64,000 bases of DNA from Candidatus Aminicenantota bacterium (GTDB taxonomy: Bacteria > Acidobacteriota > Aminicenantia > Aminicenantales > Saccharicenantaceae). Shown piece after piece: positions 8,226-16,436 of this stretch; within the stretch, counting starts at the first letter, position 1; every line of letters starts with the position of its first letter. Below the pieces are notes generated by a model. The model was not told the origin of the DNA. It made no database searches and saw only the letters and a list, made by a program, of their open reading frames with translations. The DNA lies in contig JAGNLW010000003.1 in NCBI GenBank assembly GCA_017999365.1, forward strand, positions 186,001 through 250,000. Direction: 5' to 3'. Both the position numbers and the translations under genes were made by a program.

Positions 8226-11156
8226 TTAAAACGCGTAGGACGAGGGGCAGATCGTCTTGAACTCGCAGGACGAGCAGGTGTGCCAGTCCGGGCGGGCCTT
8301 GAAGTCGCCGGCCCGGACGCCCTCGGCGGCCTCGCGGATGCGCGCCGCGGCCCGGGCCAGCTCCTTCTCCCCCTTGGCGGCCCGGCCGATGAGATCGGGC
8401 CCGAGGAAGTGGAGCCGCGTCTCGACCGGCAGCAGGCCCTCGGTCTTGACGAGCGACAGGGCGTAGATATCGAGCTGCAGGCTCTCGGCCGCGGCCCGGT
8501 CGGCTTCGCGCTGCGAGGACGCCTCGGCCGTCTTGAAGTCCACGATGACCGGCCCGGCCGGCTCGAAGTCGAGGCGGTCGAAGCGGCCCGAGAACCGCAA
8601 CCCTCCCTCGCGCCAGCGGAAGGGTTTCTCCAGGAAGTCGGGCCGGCGGCCCGAGGCTTCCTCCCTCTTGTAGAAGAGCCGCAGGGCCCGCTCGCCCTCG
8701 GCCTTGCGCAGCTCCTCGTGCTCGCGGCTGAGGAAGCCCTCGTTGACCCACCGCTTCAGGTAGTCGTCGACGACCTCCTGTTCCGTCACGGCCCGGCCCT
8801 TCATGCGGCGCTTCAGGTAGGCGTGGATGGTCTCGTGGACGACCCGCCCGAAGACGAGCGCGTGGTGGGGCAGGACGGGTACCCGCATCTCGTGGCGGAA
8901 CTTGTACTTGAGCGGGCACACGAGGTAGTCCTCGACCTGGACGTGGCTCAGCCGGAGGACCGCCCCGGGCCGGGCCGCGGCGGCCGCCGCCGGCCGTCCC
9001 GGCGACAGGGCGTAGCGCCGGATGTCCTCGAGGACCGAGGCCCGCAGGACGTCCTCCGGCATCTTGGGGACGTCGAGGGCTTCCAGGACGAACGGGCTGA
9101 CCTTCTTCAGGCGCTTGGCGCCGTAGTCGCGGGCCCAGGTCATGGTCAGCGACCGGCGGGCCCGGGTCATGGCCACGTAGAAGAGCCGCCGCTCCTCCTG
9201 GATGTAGTTCTCCCGGCCCGGCAGGCTTTCCTTGAAGACGCCCTCCGGCACGGGGATGCGCTCGCGGCGCTCCCGGCCCGGGAAGCGGTCCTCGATGAGG
9301 CCGACGAGGAAGACGGTGTCGAATTCGAGGCCCTTGGCCTTGTGGACCGTCAGGACGTTGACGGCGTCCTCGTCGAGCTCGGCCTCGGCCGTGGCCGGGT
9401 TGTCGCCGACCTCGGCCAGCAGGTCGAGGTAGCGGGCGAAGGAGCGGATGGAGTCGTTGGCGACGAGCTCGGAGAAGCCCCGGACCTTGTCGAAGAACAG
9501 GCGGACGTTCTTGACCCGCACCTCGGCCTCGAGGGTCATGGGCTCGACGAGGGCCTTGAGGTAGCCCGTCCGTTCGAGGAAGGCGTAGACGACCGCCCCG
9601 GCGCCGGCCGTCGCGGCCAGCTCGGAGAAGGCCCGGATGTCCTCGAAGATCCTCTTGACCGTCGCCGCCGTCCCCTCCGAGATCTCGACCGGGCTGGTCC
9701 CCTCGACGACGGCCCGGAAGGCATCGTGGAGGGACTGGTTCTTCTTCTCGGCGTGCCCGGCCAGGCGGCTGAGGTCGTAGGCCCCGGCCTTGTAGACGTC
9801 CGAGAGCGAGAGGTAGAAGAGGTCGCGGCTGTTCTCGAAGTCCGTCAACGCCCGGATGAAGGCCACCAGGACCTTGATCTCCTCCCGCTGGAAGAGGCCC
9901 CGGCTGCCCGAGAACCGGAACGGGACCCCCTTGACGTTGAAGGCCCGCAGGTACGGGTCGGCGTCGGCGTTGCGGCGGACGAGGACGGCCATGTCGCGCC
10001 AGGCCAGGCCCCGGGCCCGGGCCTCGAGGACGCGTTCGGCCACACCGTCGGCTTCGTGGGACAGGGTGTCGAAGGTGAGCAGCTGGATGGACCGGCCCCG
10101 GCCGCGGACGGCCGCCCTGAGGCGCTTGTCGACCTTGGCCTGGAACTCGAGCCGGTTCGGGTCGTTGTGGCGGACCAGCCGGTAGGAGGCGTCGAGGAGC
10201 TGCTGGGTCGAGCGGTAGTTCCGGGTCAGGACGACCCGCGCGGCCTCGGGATAGACGGCCTCGAAGGCCAGGATGTTGCTGAGCGAGGCGCCGCGGAAGC
10301 GGAAGATGCTCTGATCGTCGTCACCGACCACGGTCAGGTTGCGATGGCCGGCGGCCAGCATCTTGAGCAGCTCGAACTGGACGTAGTTGGTGTCCTGGAA
10401 CTCGTCGACCAGGATGTAGCGGTAGCGCCCGCGGACCTCCTCGAGGACGGACGGACGGCGCCGCAGGAGGTCGACGGCCAGGGTGACCTGGTCCTCGAAG
10501 TCGATCAGCCCCTCGGCCCGCAGGAGCTTCTGGTAGGCCTCGTAGACCCGGGCGATCTCGAGGTGCTTGCGGGCCGTCTCCTTTTCGGCCTCGCCGGCGG
10601 CCCGGGCCGCCAGCTCGCCGGCGTGGCGGATGTAGTCCTCCGGCCGGACGTCCTCCTGCTTGAGGCGCCGGATGGCCTCCAGGAGCTCCTGGATGTGCCG
10701 GGTCGGCTGGCCCAGGGGCCGGTAATAGTCGAGCGGCAGGCGAAAGAGGTTCTCGCGGAAGAAGACGGCCTGGTCGACGTCGGCCAGGAGGCGGAAGTCC
10801 GGGGGATAGCCGGCGTCCAAGGCGTGGTCCCGGAGGACCCGCTCGCCGAAGGAATTGAAGGTGCCGATCTCGGCGAACGAGGACGTGTAAGGGACGAGGA
10901 CGTCGACCCGGGCCTCCATCTCGCCGGCGGCTTTTTCCGTGAAGGTCAGGGCCAGGACCTGGTCGGGCCGGGCGGCCTTCGAGGCGATGAGGCGGGCGAT
11001 GCGGTGGGTGAGGACTTTGGTCTTGCCCGTGCCGGCGCCGGCGACGATGAGCAGGGGGCCGGGGCCGCGCAGGACGGCCCGTCGTTGGGCGGGGTTGAGG
11101 CCCTCGAGCAGGGCCTGCTCCTCGGGCGGTCGACGGGTCTGGGCGGGCCGGGGCAT
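8226..11156 (-). CDS. UvrD/Rep-family helicase fused to a C-terminal PD-(D/E)XK Fe-S nuclease
   Basis: 976 aa, ATG at 11156. Superfamily 1A helicase: Walker A GAGTGKTK near residue 42, motif Ia ALTFTEKAAGEM, Walker B ILVDEFQDTN, motif III VVGDDDQSIFRFRGA, motif VI YVAMTRARRSL. The last ~230 residues form a RecB/AddB-type nuclease: VHETIHAYL, GRFDRLDF, VIVDFKT and QLDIYAL. One cysteine (VCPLKYKF) before and three after (CSSCEFKTIC) would hold a 4Fe-4S cluster, as in AddB, Cas4 and AdnA/B. Probably acts in double-strand break end processing. It shares an operon with the FtsB-like and mutase genes (ATG abuts the FtsB-like stop). Confidence 0.9.
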   Translation of the reverse strand: MPRPAQTRRPPEEQALLEGLNPAQRRAVLRGPGPLLIVAGAGTGKTKVLTHRIARLIASKAARPDQVLALTFTEKAAGEMEARVDVLVPYTSSFAEIGTFNSFGERVLRDHALDAGYPPDFRLLADVDQAVFFRENLFRLPLDYYRPLGQPTRHIQELLEAIRRLKQEDVRPEDYIRHAGELAARAAGEAEKETARKHLEIARVYEAYQKLLRAEGLIDFEDQVTLAVDLLRRRPSVLEEVRGRYRYILVDEFQDTNYVQFELLKMLAAGHRNLTVVGDDDQSIFRFRGASLSNILAFEAVYPEAARVVLTRNYRSTQQLLDASYRLVRHNDPNRLEFQAKVDKRLRAAVRGRGRSIQLLTFDTLSHEADGVAERVLEARARGLAWRDMAVLVRRNADADPYLRAFNVKGVPFRFSGSRGLFQREEIKVLVAFIRALTDFENSRDLFYLSLSDVYKAGAYDLSRLAGHAEKKNQSLHDAFRAVVEGTSPVEISEGTAATVKRIFEDIRAFSELAATAGAGAVVYAFLERTGYLKALVEPMTLEAEVRVKNVRLFFDKVRGFSELVANDSIRSFARYLDLLAEVGDNPATAEAELDEDAVNVLTVHKAKGLEFDTVFLVGLIEDRFPGRERRERIPVPEGVFKESLPGRENYIQEERRLFYVAMTRARRSLTMTWARDYGAKRLKKVSPFVLEALDVPKMPEDVLRASVLEDIRRYALSPGRPAAAAAARPGAVLRLSHVQVEDYLVCPLKYKFRHEMRVPVLPHHALVFGRVVHETIHAYLKRRMKGRAVTEQEVVDDYLKRWVNEGFLSREHEELRKAEGERALRLFYKREEASGRRPDFLEKPFRWREGGLRFSGRFDRLDFEPAGPVIVDFKTAEASSQREADRAAAESLQLDIYALSLVKTEGLLPVETRLHFLGPDLIGRAAKGEKELARAAARIREAAEGVRAGDFKARPDWHTCSSCEFKTICPSSYAF

Positions 11157-11447
11157 CTACTTCTTGACGGCCGGGGCGGGCTCGACGACGACCCTCTCTC
11201 CCGGCGCGGCCAGGCCCAGCCGCTCGCGGGCGGCCTTCTCGACGGCCCGGGGGTCGCGTTCGAGCCGGTCGATCTCGGCCTCCAGACGGGCCATCTCGGC
11301 CTCGAGGTCCCGGATGCGGGCGGCCTGGGCGGCCAGCGCCCGGCGGTCCCGGCGCAGGTCCATGACGCCCTTCTTGCCGAAGAACGTGGTCACGGCCAGG
11401 ATGAGCAGGAAGCAGACCGCGGCCACGGTCAGGATCTTCCGTTTCAC
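11157..11447 (-). CDS. FtsB/DivIC-like septum formation initiator
   Basis: 96 aa from GTG at 11447, overlapping the mutase stop as GTGA. Residues 4-22 are a single membrane-spanning helix. Residues 35-70 are a coiled coil (heptad Leu/Ala with LEAEMARLEAEIDRLERD). The segment AARERLGLAAPGERVVV is the short conserved domain that follows the coil in FtsB/DivIC. This family links FtsL and FtsQ in the divisome. The call rests on topology and the RERLGL..GE motif; no other division genes are nearby. Confidence 0.75.
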   Translation of the reverse strand: MKRKILTVAAVCFLLILAVTTFFGKKGVMDLRRDRRALAAQAARIRDLEAEMARLEAEIDRLERDPRAVEKAARERLGLAAPGERVVVEPAPAVKK

Positions 11448-12847
11448 CGGACCGCCTCCAGGCCCTTCTTGAGCAGGGCTTCGACTTCCTCGCACGTCTC
11501 GGCCTCGGCGTAGCAGCGGATGAGGGGCTCGGTGCCGGACATGCGGACGACGAGCCAGCGGTCGCCGTCGAAGTCGAGCTTCAAGCCGTCGATGGTCTCC
11601 ACGGCCGTGACCTTGCGGCGCCCGAGCTTGGCCGGCGGGTCCTTGACGAGGGCCTTGAGCCGCTTGGCCCGCTCTGGGGTCAGGGGGAGCGTCCGCTGGC
11701 CGCTGGTCAGCTCGCCGTACTCGCGGAAGAGGTCGCGGCGCAGGTCCGCCAGGCCCCGGCCGGCCGCGGCGACCATTTCGGCGACGAGCAGGCCGGCGAA
11801 GATGCCGTCCTTCTCCGGCAGGTGGTCCCGGACGGCGATGCAGGCGCTCTCCTCGCCGCCGAACAGGATCTGCCCCTGCAGGAAGAGCTCGGCCATGTAC
11901 TTGAAGCCGACCTTGGTCTTGGTCAGGGGCAGCTCGTAGCGGCGGGCGATGCGGTCGAGGAGGTGGGTCGTGGTGACGGAGCGGGCCACGCCGCCCCGGA
12001 GGCCCTTGACCCGGACGAGGTAGTCGAGCAGGAGGGCCAGGATGACGTTGGGATGGACGAAGGCGCCCGTCTCGTCGACGATGCCGAAGCGGTCGCCGTC
12101 GGCGTCCGTGGCCAGGCCGAGGCGGGCGCCGGTCTCGACGACGCGGGCCTTGAGCTCGGCCAGGTTCTCTTCCGTGCAGGACGGGCTGACGCCGCCGAAG
12201 TACGGGTCGATGTAGCCGTGGAGGCTCTCGACCTCGACCCCGTTCTCCTCGAGGATCTCGTCGAGGTACTCCCGGCTGGTGCCGTAGAGGGGGTCGGCCA
12301 CGATCTTGAGCCCGGCCGCCCGCAGGGCGGCGAAGTCGATCTTGCCCTGCAGATCGCAGAGGTAATCGGACTGGAGGTCGATGCGGGTGATGGTCCCGTC
12401 CGGCCCGGCGGACGGCGGGGAGGTGAAGCCCGGCATCAGCCGGCGGACCTCCTCCTCGATGGCGTCGGTGACGGCGGGCAGGGCCGGAGCGCCCGTGGCC
12501 GCGTTGAACTTGAGGCCGTTGTAGCGGGGGGGATTGAAGGAGGCCGTGAAGTTGATCCCGCCCTGGCATCGCCGCTTGATGATCTGGCAAGCCAGGGCCT
12601 GGGAGGGCGCGTCGCGGTCGGAGAGCAGGACCCGGATCCCGTTGCGGGCCAGCAACTTGGCGGCCTCCAGGGCGTAGCGGTCCGAGAGGAAACGGGTGTC
12701 GTAGCCGACGACCACGGTGACCGGGGATTCGCCGTGCTTGGCCTTCAGATAATTCGTGGCGGCCTGGACGACGACGCGGACGTTGTGGAAGGTGAAGTCC
12801 TCGCCCATCACCCCCCGCCAGCCGGAGGTGCCGAATCGGATCATCAT
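11444..12847 (-). CDS. Phosphoglucomutase/phosphomannomutase family protein
   Basis: 467 aa; MM start at 12847 or 12844. Four-domain alpha-D-phosphohexomutase: active-site loop TASFNPPRYNG (phosphoserine at about residue 101; His of the usual TASHNP is Phe), metal loop DADGDRFGI (about 243), sugar-binding GGEESA (about 325) and phosphate-binding RMSGTEPLIR (about 430). Interconverts hexose 1- and 6-phosphates; glucose, mannose or glucosamine specificity cannot be settled by eye. First gene of the operon with the FtsB-like and helicase genes. Confidence 0.88.
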   Translation of the reverse strand: MMIRFGTSGWRGVMGEDFTFHNVRVVVQAATNYLKAKHGESPVTVVVGYDTRFLSDRYALEAAKLLARNGIRVLLSDRDAPSQALACQIIKRRCQGGINFTASFNPPRYNGLKFNAATGAPALPAVTDAIEEEVRRLMPGFTSPPSAGPDGTITRIDLQSDYLCDLQGKIDFAALRAAGLKIVADPLYGTSREYLDEILEENGVEVESLHGYIDPYFGGVSPSCTEENLAELKARVVETGARLGLATDADGDRFGIVDETGAFVHPNVILALLLDYLVRVKGLRGGVARSVTTTHLLDRIARRYELPLTKTKVGFKYMAELFLQGQILFGGEESACIAVRDHLPEKDGIFAGLLVAEMVAAAGRGLADLRRDLFREYGELTSGQRTLPLTPERAKRLKALVKDPPAKLGRRKVTAVETIDGLKLDFDGDRWLVVRMSGTEPLIRCYAEAETCEEVEALLKKGLEAVR

Positions 12848-12855
12848 CGCCTCAA

Positions 12856-12884
12856 AATTAACACAGACGGCCCCCCGAAAGCAA
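12856..12884 (-). promoter_or_regulatory. Promoter of the phosphohexomutase operon (near-leaderless)
   Basis: Minus strand TTGCTT (12884-12879), 17-base spacer, TTAATT (12861-12856). The predicted start, about 12849, is two bases before the first ATG (12847). Confidence 0.45.
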
Positions 12885-13094
12885 CGCCGCGGACCCGGGG
12901 AGACCCGTCCGGGGCCCGAAAAACCATCACCCCTCGCGGTGACACCGGGTTAGGCCGGGGATGAACTTCTCTCCCCTCCCCCGGCTCCCCCTCCGGCCGG
13001 GGCCGCTCTCCCGCCTGTCGGCCGGGGCCGGGACGGGGGCGGCGGAAACCCGCTCCGGGGGCCGTTCCGGGCCCCGTCCGCCCCAGGATTTCCG

Positions 13095-13123
13095 TTGACA
13101 AGCCCCTTTTTTTTTGATATTTG
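13095..13123 (+). promoter_or_regulatory. Sigma-70 promoter of coaD and probably the pil operon
   Basis: TTGACA (13095-13100), 17-base spacer containing T9, TATTTG (13118-13123). Predicted start near 13130; leader about 32 bases before the coaD ATG. Confidence 0.6.
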
Positions 13124-13161
13124 GAATGTAAATCGAGATGAGGAACTAACTGAGAGTCCAG

Positions 13162-13668
13162 ATGAGGGAGTCGAGCGCCATCTACCCCGGATCCTTCGAC
13201 CCCATCACCAACGGGCACGTCGACATCATCGACCGGGGGCTGCGGGTGTTCGACCGGATCGTCATCGCCGTCCTGAAAAACCCCAATAAGAGCCCTCTCT
13301 TCACGACTAAAGAGAGGGTAAGAATGATACAGGATATTTTCGCCTCCAGGACCGAGGTCGAGGTGCGGGCCTTCGACGGCCTGCTCGTCGACTTCGCCCG
13401 GGCCCAGGGCACGCGGGTCATCATCCGGGGCCTGCGGGCCATCTCGGACTTCGAATACGAGTTCCAGATGGCCCTCATGAACCGGAGCCTGGCCCCGGAC
13501 ATCGAGACGTTCTTCATGATGCCGAGCGTCCATTATTCGTTCCTCAGCTCGAACCTGGTCCGCGAGGTCGCCGCCCTGGGCGGCTCCGTCGAGGGGCTCG
13601 TCCCCGGGCCGGTCGCGCGGAAGCTGAGGGCCAGGGTCAAGGCGAACGCGAAAGCCAAAAATCCATAA
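13162..13668 (+). CDS. coaD: Phosphopantetheine adenylyltransferase
   Basis: 168 aa, ATG at 13162. YPGSFDPITNGH (residues 8-19) contains the TxGH nucleotidyltransferase motif, and the SSNLVREVA region near residue 130 matches the C-terminal ATP-binding motif of CoaD. Transfers AMP from ATP to 4'-phosphopantetheine, the penultimate CoA step; coaBC, which supplies the pathway upstream, is at 22612-23817. The gene lies 13 bases before pilM and is probably co-transcribed with the pilus genes. Start choice is supported by the compact N-terminus; the SD is weak. Confidence 0.95.
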   Translation: MRESSAIYPGSFDPITNGHVDIIDRGLRVFDRIVIAVLKNPNKSPLFTTKERVRMIQDIFASRTEVEVRAFDGLLVDFARAQGTRVIIRGLRAISDFEYEFQMALMNRSLAPDIETFFMMPSVHYSFLSSNLVREVAALGGSVEGLVPGPVARKLRARVKANAKAKNP

Positions 13669-13681
13669 AGGCGGGCAAAAC

Positions 13682-14761
13682 ATGTTCGGACTTTCCAGAG
13701 AGAAGAGCGTGGTCGGGTTGGATATCGGGTCCTACTCCGTCAAGGCCGTCGAGCTCCGGGCCCGCAAGAAGGGCGGGGGCGAGGCCTACGACCTGGTCAA
13801 GATCGGCTACGAGCCGCTGCCCCACGACGCCATCGTCGAGGGGACCATCATCGACTCGGCCGCCGTCGTCGAGACCATCCGGCTGCTGTTCGAGGAGAAC
13901 AAGATCTCGACCAAGGACGTGGCCATCTCCATCTCGGGCAACTCGGTCATCATCAAGAAGATCTCCCTGCCGGTCATGGAGAAGCAGGAGCTGGCCGAGA
14001 GCATCATCTGGGAGGCCAAGCACAACATCCCCTACCCCTACGAAGAGACCAACGTCGACTACGCCATCCTCAAACCCTCCCGGGGGAGCGACGAGAAGAA
14101 CCTCGACATCCTCCTCGTCGCCGCCAAGAAGGAGAAGATCGCCAACTACAGCAACGTCATCGCCCAGGCCCGCAAGAACCTCCAGAGCATCGAGGTCGAC
14201 GTCTTCGCCCTCCAGAACGTCCTGGAGGCCAGCTACCCCGAGTCCTTCGGCGACAAGACCGTCGCCCTGATCAACGTCGGGGCCAACATCACCAACGTCG
14301 TCATCGTCGAGCGGGGCACGCCCCAGCTCTTCCGCGACCTGTCCCTGGGCGGCTTCTTCTTCACCGAGAACATCCGCAAGGAGCTGAGCATCTCCTTCGA
14401 GGAGGCCGAGAAGCTCCTCAAGGGCATCCCCGGCAAGGCCACCACGCCCGACCAGTTCGCCACCCTCCTGTCGATGAACGTCCGCGACCTCCTGGACGAG
14501 ATCGAGAAGACCTTCTCCTTCTACGAGGCCTCCGAGAAGCGGGAGCGGAAGATCGAGCAGATCTTCCTCAGCGGCGGCCTGGCCAACGTCGCCAGCATGG
14601 CCGGCGCCTTCGAGACCAAGTTCCGGATCAAGACCGAGATCCTCAATCCCTTCCGCAATATCCGGGTCGACGACAAGAAGTTCGACGCCGTCTACTTCAC
14701 CGACATGGCGCCGATCTTCGGCGTCGCCGTCGGCTTGGCAACCCGAAAGGTGGAGAAGTAA
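13682..14761 (+). CDS. pilM: Type IV pilus assembly protein PilM
   Basis: 359 aa, ATG at 13682. Actin-like ASKHA fold: VVGLDIGSYSVKAVEL at residues 10-25 is the phosphate-1 motif, ALINVGANITNVVIVERG (about 195) phosphate-2, and FLSGGLANVASMAGAF (about 296) the adenosine motif. PilM sits in the cytoplasm and binds the N-terminal tail of PilN, connecting motor ATPases to the PilNO/PilPQ complex. First of five consecutive pil genes in the standard MNOPQ order. Confidence 0.95.
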   Translation: MFGLSREKSVVGLDIGSYSVKAVELRARKKGGGEAYDLVKIGYEPLPHDAIVEGTIIDSAAVVETIRLLFEENKISTKDVAISISGNSVIIKKISLPVMEKQELAESIIWEAKHNIPYPYEETNVDYAILKPSRGSDEKNLDILLVAAKKEKIANYSNVIAQARKNLQSIEVDVFALQNVLEASYPESFGDKTVALINVGANITNVVIVERGTPQLFRDLSLGGFFFTENIRKELSISFEEAEKLLKGIPGKATTPDQFATLLSMNVRDLLDEIEKTFSFYEASEKRERKIEQIFLSGGLANVASMAGAFETKFRIKTEILNPFRNIRVDDKKFDAVYFTDMAPIFGVAVGLATRKVEK

Positions 14762-14763
14762 CC

Positions 14764-15399
14764 ATGATCCGCATCAATCTCCTCAAGCCGGAAACCAAGG
14801 ACAAGGAACCGGTCGTCGCCCCCGGCGCCCCCGAGGATGTCGTCAAGAAGGGCCCCAACCTCGGCAGCCTCATCTTCCTCGTCCTCGTCATCGGCCTCGG
14901 CGCGATGTACTTCTTCCAGCAGAAGGCCTTCACCCGGGAGAACACGCTCCTGGAGACGGCCCGGGCCGAGAAGATCAAGCTCCAGGACGTCGAGAAGAAG
15001 CTCGAGGCCCAGCGGATCGCCCGCGAGCTGCTGGACAAGAAGATCAACCTCATCGAGACCCTCAACGCCCAACGGGACATGGCCCCCCGGCTCATGGACG
15101 AGCTCAGCCGGCGCCTCCCGGACTGGGTCTGGCTGAACGAGATCGTCTTCGACGAGAAGGGCATCCAGATCAAGGGCCGGGCCCTGTCGAACAACCTCAT
15201 CGCCGACTACATCTCCAGCCTGGAGTCGAGCCCCCAGGTCATGAACGTCAACCTCGTGGCCTCGACCCAGCGGACGACCCAGGGCGACCAGTACCTGGAG
15301 TTCTCCCTGCGGGCCATGCTGGAGAAGAAGCCCGAGCCCGTCCCCGCCAAGACCGAGCCGGACGCGCAACCGGCCCCGAAGAAGAAAGGGGTGAAGTGA
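14764..15399 (+). CDS. pilN: Type IV pilus assembly protein PilN
   Basis: 211 aa, ATG at 14764, two bases after pilM. Begins MIRINLL, the conserved PilM-binding tail of PilN, followed by a membrane helix at about 38-58 and a periplasmic coiled coil and ferredoxin-like domain. The C-terminus is low complexity (Pro, Lys, Ala). Forms a heterodimer with PilO in the inner membrane. Confidence 0.92.
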   Translation: MIRINLLKPETKDKEPVVAPGAPEDVVKKGPNLGSLIFLVLVIGLGAMYFFQQKAFTRENTLLETARAEKIKLQDVEKKLEAQRIARELLDKKINLIETLNAQRDMAPRLMDELSRRLPDWVWLNEIVFDEKGIQIKGRALSNNLIADYISSLESSPQVMNVNLVASTQRTTQGDQYLEFSLRAMLEKKPEPVPAKTEPDAQPAPKKKGVK

Positions 15400-15980
15400 T
15401 GAAAAACTGGCCCTGGTACGGCTACCTCGTCTTCGCCATCCTCATCTTCGCCCTGGCCTTCCTCTTCTACTTCAAGCCCCAGAACGCCAAGCTCAAGGTC
15501 CTGACCGCCGAGCGGGTCAAGGTCGAGGGCGAGGTCCAGAACCTGAAGCAGAAGAAGCGGGAACTGGACAAGATCATGGCCGACATCACGGCTATGGAGG
15601 CCAAGCTCAAGACCCTCGAGGTCAACATCCCCCAGCGCAAGGAGATCGCCGACATCCTCCGGCAGATCCAGGCCCTGGCCTACGATTCGCGGCTGGACGT
15701 CCTGCGCTTCGCCCCCGGCAACGAGGTCACCAAGGACTTCTACGCCGAGTGGCCCATCCCCATCCAGGTCTCGGGCAACTACCACAACCTCGGCACCTTC
15801 TTCGACAAGCTGAGCAAGTTCGCCCGGGTCTTCACCATCGAGAACTTCACCATCAAGGTCCTGACCCGCCAAACCGACCTGAACACGATCAACGCCAACT
15901 GGACGGCCAAGACCTATTTCTTCCCCGAGCCGTCGGCCGTCGCCGCTCCGGCCAAAAAACAAGCGAGGCCCAAGCGATGA
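15399..15980 (+). CDS. pilO: Type IV pilus assembly protein PilO
   Basis: 193 aa. The ATG at 15399 shares one base with the pilN stop (TGATG); a GTG one codon earlier is possible. One membrane helix (about residues 6-24), a coiled coil (about 30-85) and a ferredoxin-like C-terminal domain with FPIPIQVSGNYH-like segment (WPIPIQVSGNYHNLGTFFD). Pairs with PilN. Confidence 0.92.
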   Translation: MKNWPWYGYLVFAILIFALAFLFYFKPQNAKLKVLTAERVKVEGEVQNLKQKKRELDKIMADITAMEAKLKTLEVNIPQRKEIADILRQIQALAYDSRLDVLRFAPGNEVTKDFYAEWPIPIQVSGNYHNLGTFFDKLSKFARVFTIENFTIKVLTRQTDLNTINANWTAKTYFFPEPSAVAAPAKKQARPKR

Positions 15981-16435
15981 GAAAACTCGCCTTCTGTCTG
16001 ACCCTCGTCCTTCTCGCCGGCCTGGCCCCCCTGGGGGCCCAGGAGACGGCGGCCGCGCCGCCGGAGCAGCAGGCGGCGGCCCCGCCGACCCTGTCCGTCC
16101 AGACGGGCTTCACCTACAGCCCCGAGGGCCGGCGCGACCCCTTCAAGAACCTGCTGGCCGGGCGCGACCTCAAAGAGAAGAACGCCATCGGCGACAACCA
16201 GATGTTCATCGACGACCTCGTCCTGTTCGGCATCGTCAAGAACAAGAACGTCTACACCGCCATGATCGGCATGCCCCAGGGATTCCCCATGTTCGCCAAG
16301 GTCGGCGACAAGTTCGCCGACGGGTACGTCCTGTCCATCAACGAGACCCAGGTCGTCCTGCGGAAGACCCACGAACGGGGGATCCCGCTCATGAGGCCGC
16401 GCGACATCATCAAGGAAATCACGGAGGAGCTGTAA
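15977..16435 (+). CDS. pilP: Type IV pilus lipoprotein-like protein PilP
   Basis: 152 aa, ATG at 15977 overlapping the pilO stop (ATGA). Residues 1-21 are a signal peptide (LTLVLLAGLAPLGAQ); there is no lipobox cysteine, unlike classical PilP, so it may be soluble periplasmic or N-terminally anchored. The conserved core YSPEGRRDPFKNLL and the beta-sandwich domain with GIVKNKNVYTAMI follow. PilP bridges PilNO to the PilQ secretin. Confidence 0.9.
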   Translation: MRKLAFCLTLVLLAGLAPLGAQETAAAPPEQQAAAPPTLSVQTGFTYSPEGRRDPFKNLLAGRDLKEKNAIGDNQMFIDDLVLFGIVKNKNVYTAMIGMPQGFPMFAKVGDKFADGYVLSINETQVVLRKTHERGIPLMRPRDIIKEITEEL

Positions 16436-16436
16436 C

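Larger units (their letters stand above)
12848..13161. other. Divergent intergenic region, GC-rich
   Basis: 314 bases between the mutase (minus) and coaD (plus). Besides a promoter at each end it contains a small TCACC/GGTGA hairpin (12927-12942) and a repeated CGGCCGGGGCCG word. No convincing ORF or RNA gene was seen. Confidence 0.5.

Noticed and set aside
8184..11513. A 1109-codon open frame on the plus strand opposite the helicase gene
   Set aside because: It is an antisense shadow caused by high GC at third codon positions. The protein is rich in Gly, Asp and Leu with no motif, whereas the minus strand encodes a complete helicase-nuclease. The same applies to the long frames opposite clpB, pilQ, leuCD, tamB and hslU.
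13105..13115. T9 run before coaD as a terminator
   Set aside because: No GC-rich hairpin precedes it, and it lies within the spacer of a TTGACA/TATTTG promoter.
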